Below, piece by piece: positions 49,386 through 52,408 of a stretch of DNA of 52,408 bases. Source of the stretch: RBG-16-64-13 sp963718375 (lineage in GTDB: Bacteria > Actinomycetota > Thermoleophilia > RBG-16-64-13); NCBI GenBank assembly GCA_963718375.1, contig CAVQZD010000013.1:1-52408 (forward strand). The letters run 5' to 3'. How positions within the stretch are numbered: the stretch's first letter is position 1; the number at the start of each line of letters is the position of its first letter. The translations under genes were made by a program, and so were the position numbers. The notes under the pieces were generated by a model. That model ran no database searches. It saw only the letters and a program-made list of their open reading frames with translations, and was not told the DNA's origin.

Positions 49386-49886
49386 ATGAAGCTCATCCGA
49401 GTCACATCAGAGGCGCAGATAGCGGAGTTGGCGGAGTTGGCCCGCGAGATATGGACCGAGCACTACCTGCCGATCATCGGCGCTCTGCAGGTCGACTACA
49501 TGGTGGCCAGGTTCCAGAGCGCTGAGGCGATCGCGGACCAGATCGCCGGCGGCTATGAGTACTACCTCGCGACTCGCGCGGATACGAACGTGGGCTATGT
49601 CGCCCTGGTGCCCGAGCCGCGAACACAGCGCGCTGATGGTGAGCAAGTTATACGTCTGCAAGTCCGAGCGGGGTCGCGGGTGCGCCAAGATGATGCTGCG
49701 CCTAGCCGAAGACACCTGCCGAGAACGCGGGCTGGCGACCATGTGGCTGACAGTGAACAAGAACAACGTGGATTCCATAGCTTGGTACGAACGGATGGGA
49801 TTCACGAACGCCGGCCCCGCTAGTGCAGGACATCGGCGACGGGCTTCGTGATGGACGACTATCGGCTGGAGAAGACGGTGACCTGA
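49386..49886 (+). pseudogene. GNAT N-acetyltransferase, three frameshifts
   Basis: ATG 49386 (AAGGAAGGGG upstream) encodes a GNAT start, ELAREIWTEHYLPIIGALQV and YYLATRADTNVGYVALV. At about 49618 the frame moves; MVSKLYVCKSERGRGCAKMM carries the acetyl-CoA loop (RGxGxA-like, here RGRGCA), then WLTVNKNNVDSIAWYERMGF. Two more shifts near 49820 and 49845 lead to the end VMDDYRLEKTVT at 49884-49886. Joined, it is a normal 165-residue acetyltransferase. Confidence 0.65.
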
Positions 49887-50000
49887 TGGGCGTTCACGGA
49901 GTACGAGGTGCTCGTCCGGGGAACATGGCAGATAGTCAGAGACGGCATCCACAAGCACACTGTAGGGTCCGCGGGGGATCGCAGGACGAAAGGAGCAGCG

Positions 50001-52206
<2,206 letters not shown>

Positions 52207-52219
52207 AAGAAGCGAACCG

Positions 52220-52408
52220 ATGACTGAGCAACTGCACATCCGCGACGAGACCGACGCCGATATCGACGCCATCGAAACAGTGACCATCGAGGCCTTCAAG
52301 ACCCTGGAGGTCAGCGACCAGACCGAGCAGTACATCATTGCGGGACTGCGCTCCGCGGGGGCGCTCACCCTCTCGCTGGTGGCGGAAGTGGGAGGTCGGG
52401 TCGTGGGA
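52220..52408 (+). CDS. GNAT-family acetyltransferase, N-terminal part
   Basis: ATG 52220 starts 14 bases after katG (AGAAGCGA upstream). 63 residues are visible before the window ends: LHIRDETDADIDAIETVTIE and then SLVAEVGGRVVG, the N-terminal helix and strands of a YhbS-like GNAT fold. The acetyl-CoA binding loop lies outside. Confidence 0.75.
   Translation, partial: MTEQLHIRDETDADIDAIETVTIEAFKTLEVSDQTEQYIIAGLRSAGALTLSLVAEVGGRVVG

Overview
The window is a G+C-rich bacterial contig with many GTG and TTG starts, Gram-positive-style lipoproteins, PadR/DUF1048/ABC and TetR/DUF6326 modules, and a soluble NADH-linked Flx electron-transfer operon. This suggests an uncultured, probably anaerobic or facultative member of the Actinomycetota (Coriobacteriia-like) or a neighbouring phylum. 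The taxonomic call is an inference from gene content; no rRNA or tRNA gene was found.

Layout. 1-4127: 3' end of a ZIP metal transporter, then the operon flxDCBA. 4176-5417: a DUF4062-like protein on the minus strand. 5668-14119: the most unusual locus, a candidate ribosomally synthesised peptide (RiPP) operon. It holds a radical SAM/SPASM maturase, a PqqD-like recognition protein, a 46-residue precursor ending in a CxxCxxCxxC core (not obvious as a gene because it is so short), a 974-residue metallo-beta-lactamase-fold protein with a zinc ribbon, a squalene-cyclase-like toroid protein, a complete glutamine-dependent asparagine synthetase homologue, a glycosyltransferase and an unknown protein. 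Nested inverted repeats cover the Shine-Dalgarno sequence of the first gene. 14270-19165: a restriction-modification island (N6-adenine methyltransferase, two PD-(D/E)XK-type proteins, DUF5131, companions and gene fragments). 19268-22611: a broken HigBA locus, two methyltransferases and an apparently intact HigBA locus.

22702-29100: two medium-chain dehydrogenases (one frameshifted), an SPFH / NAD-kinase-like / RDD module, HicB with a truncated HicA, and a TetR/DUF6326 divergon with two perfect operator palindromes. 29170-34384: a P-type ATPase, a zinc-ribbon protein, DUF4405 and a two-component system. 34548-38073: an OFA-type MFS transporter, a cytidylate-kinase-like/BON fusion and a beta-helix lipoprotein. 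A 16-bp direct-repeat motif lies before DUF4405 and before the beta-helix lipoprotein gene, suggesting control by the local response regulator. 38225-43572: LarE, a lipoprotein, a matrixin-like protease, an ABC/DUF1048/PadR unit and a YaiI homologue.

43592-46552 carries a tandem duplication (about 1.1 kb unit) of DUF4389 5' end, a small membrane protein, an XRE regulator and the start of an NAD(P)-binding protein; the second copy is decayed. From about 45.3 kb to the end nearly every gene has frameshifts (oxidoreductase, membrane glycosyltransferase, SemiSWEET, GNAT, katG), yet motifs are preserved. This may be poor consensus quality at a contig end rather than biology, and that part should be read with caution. 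No stretch longer than 300 bases is left without a gene or gene remnant.
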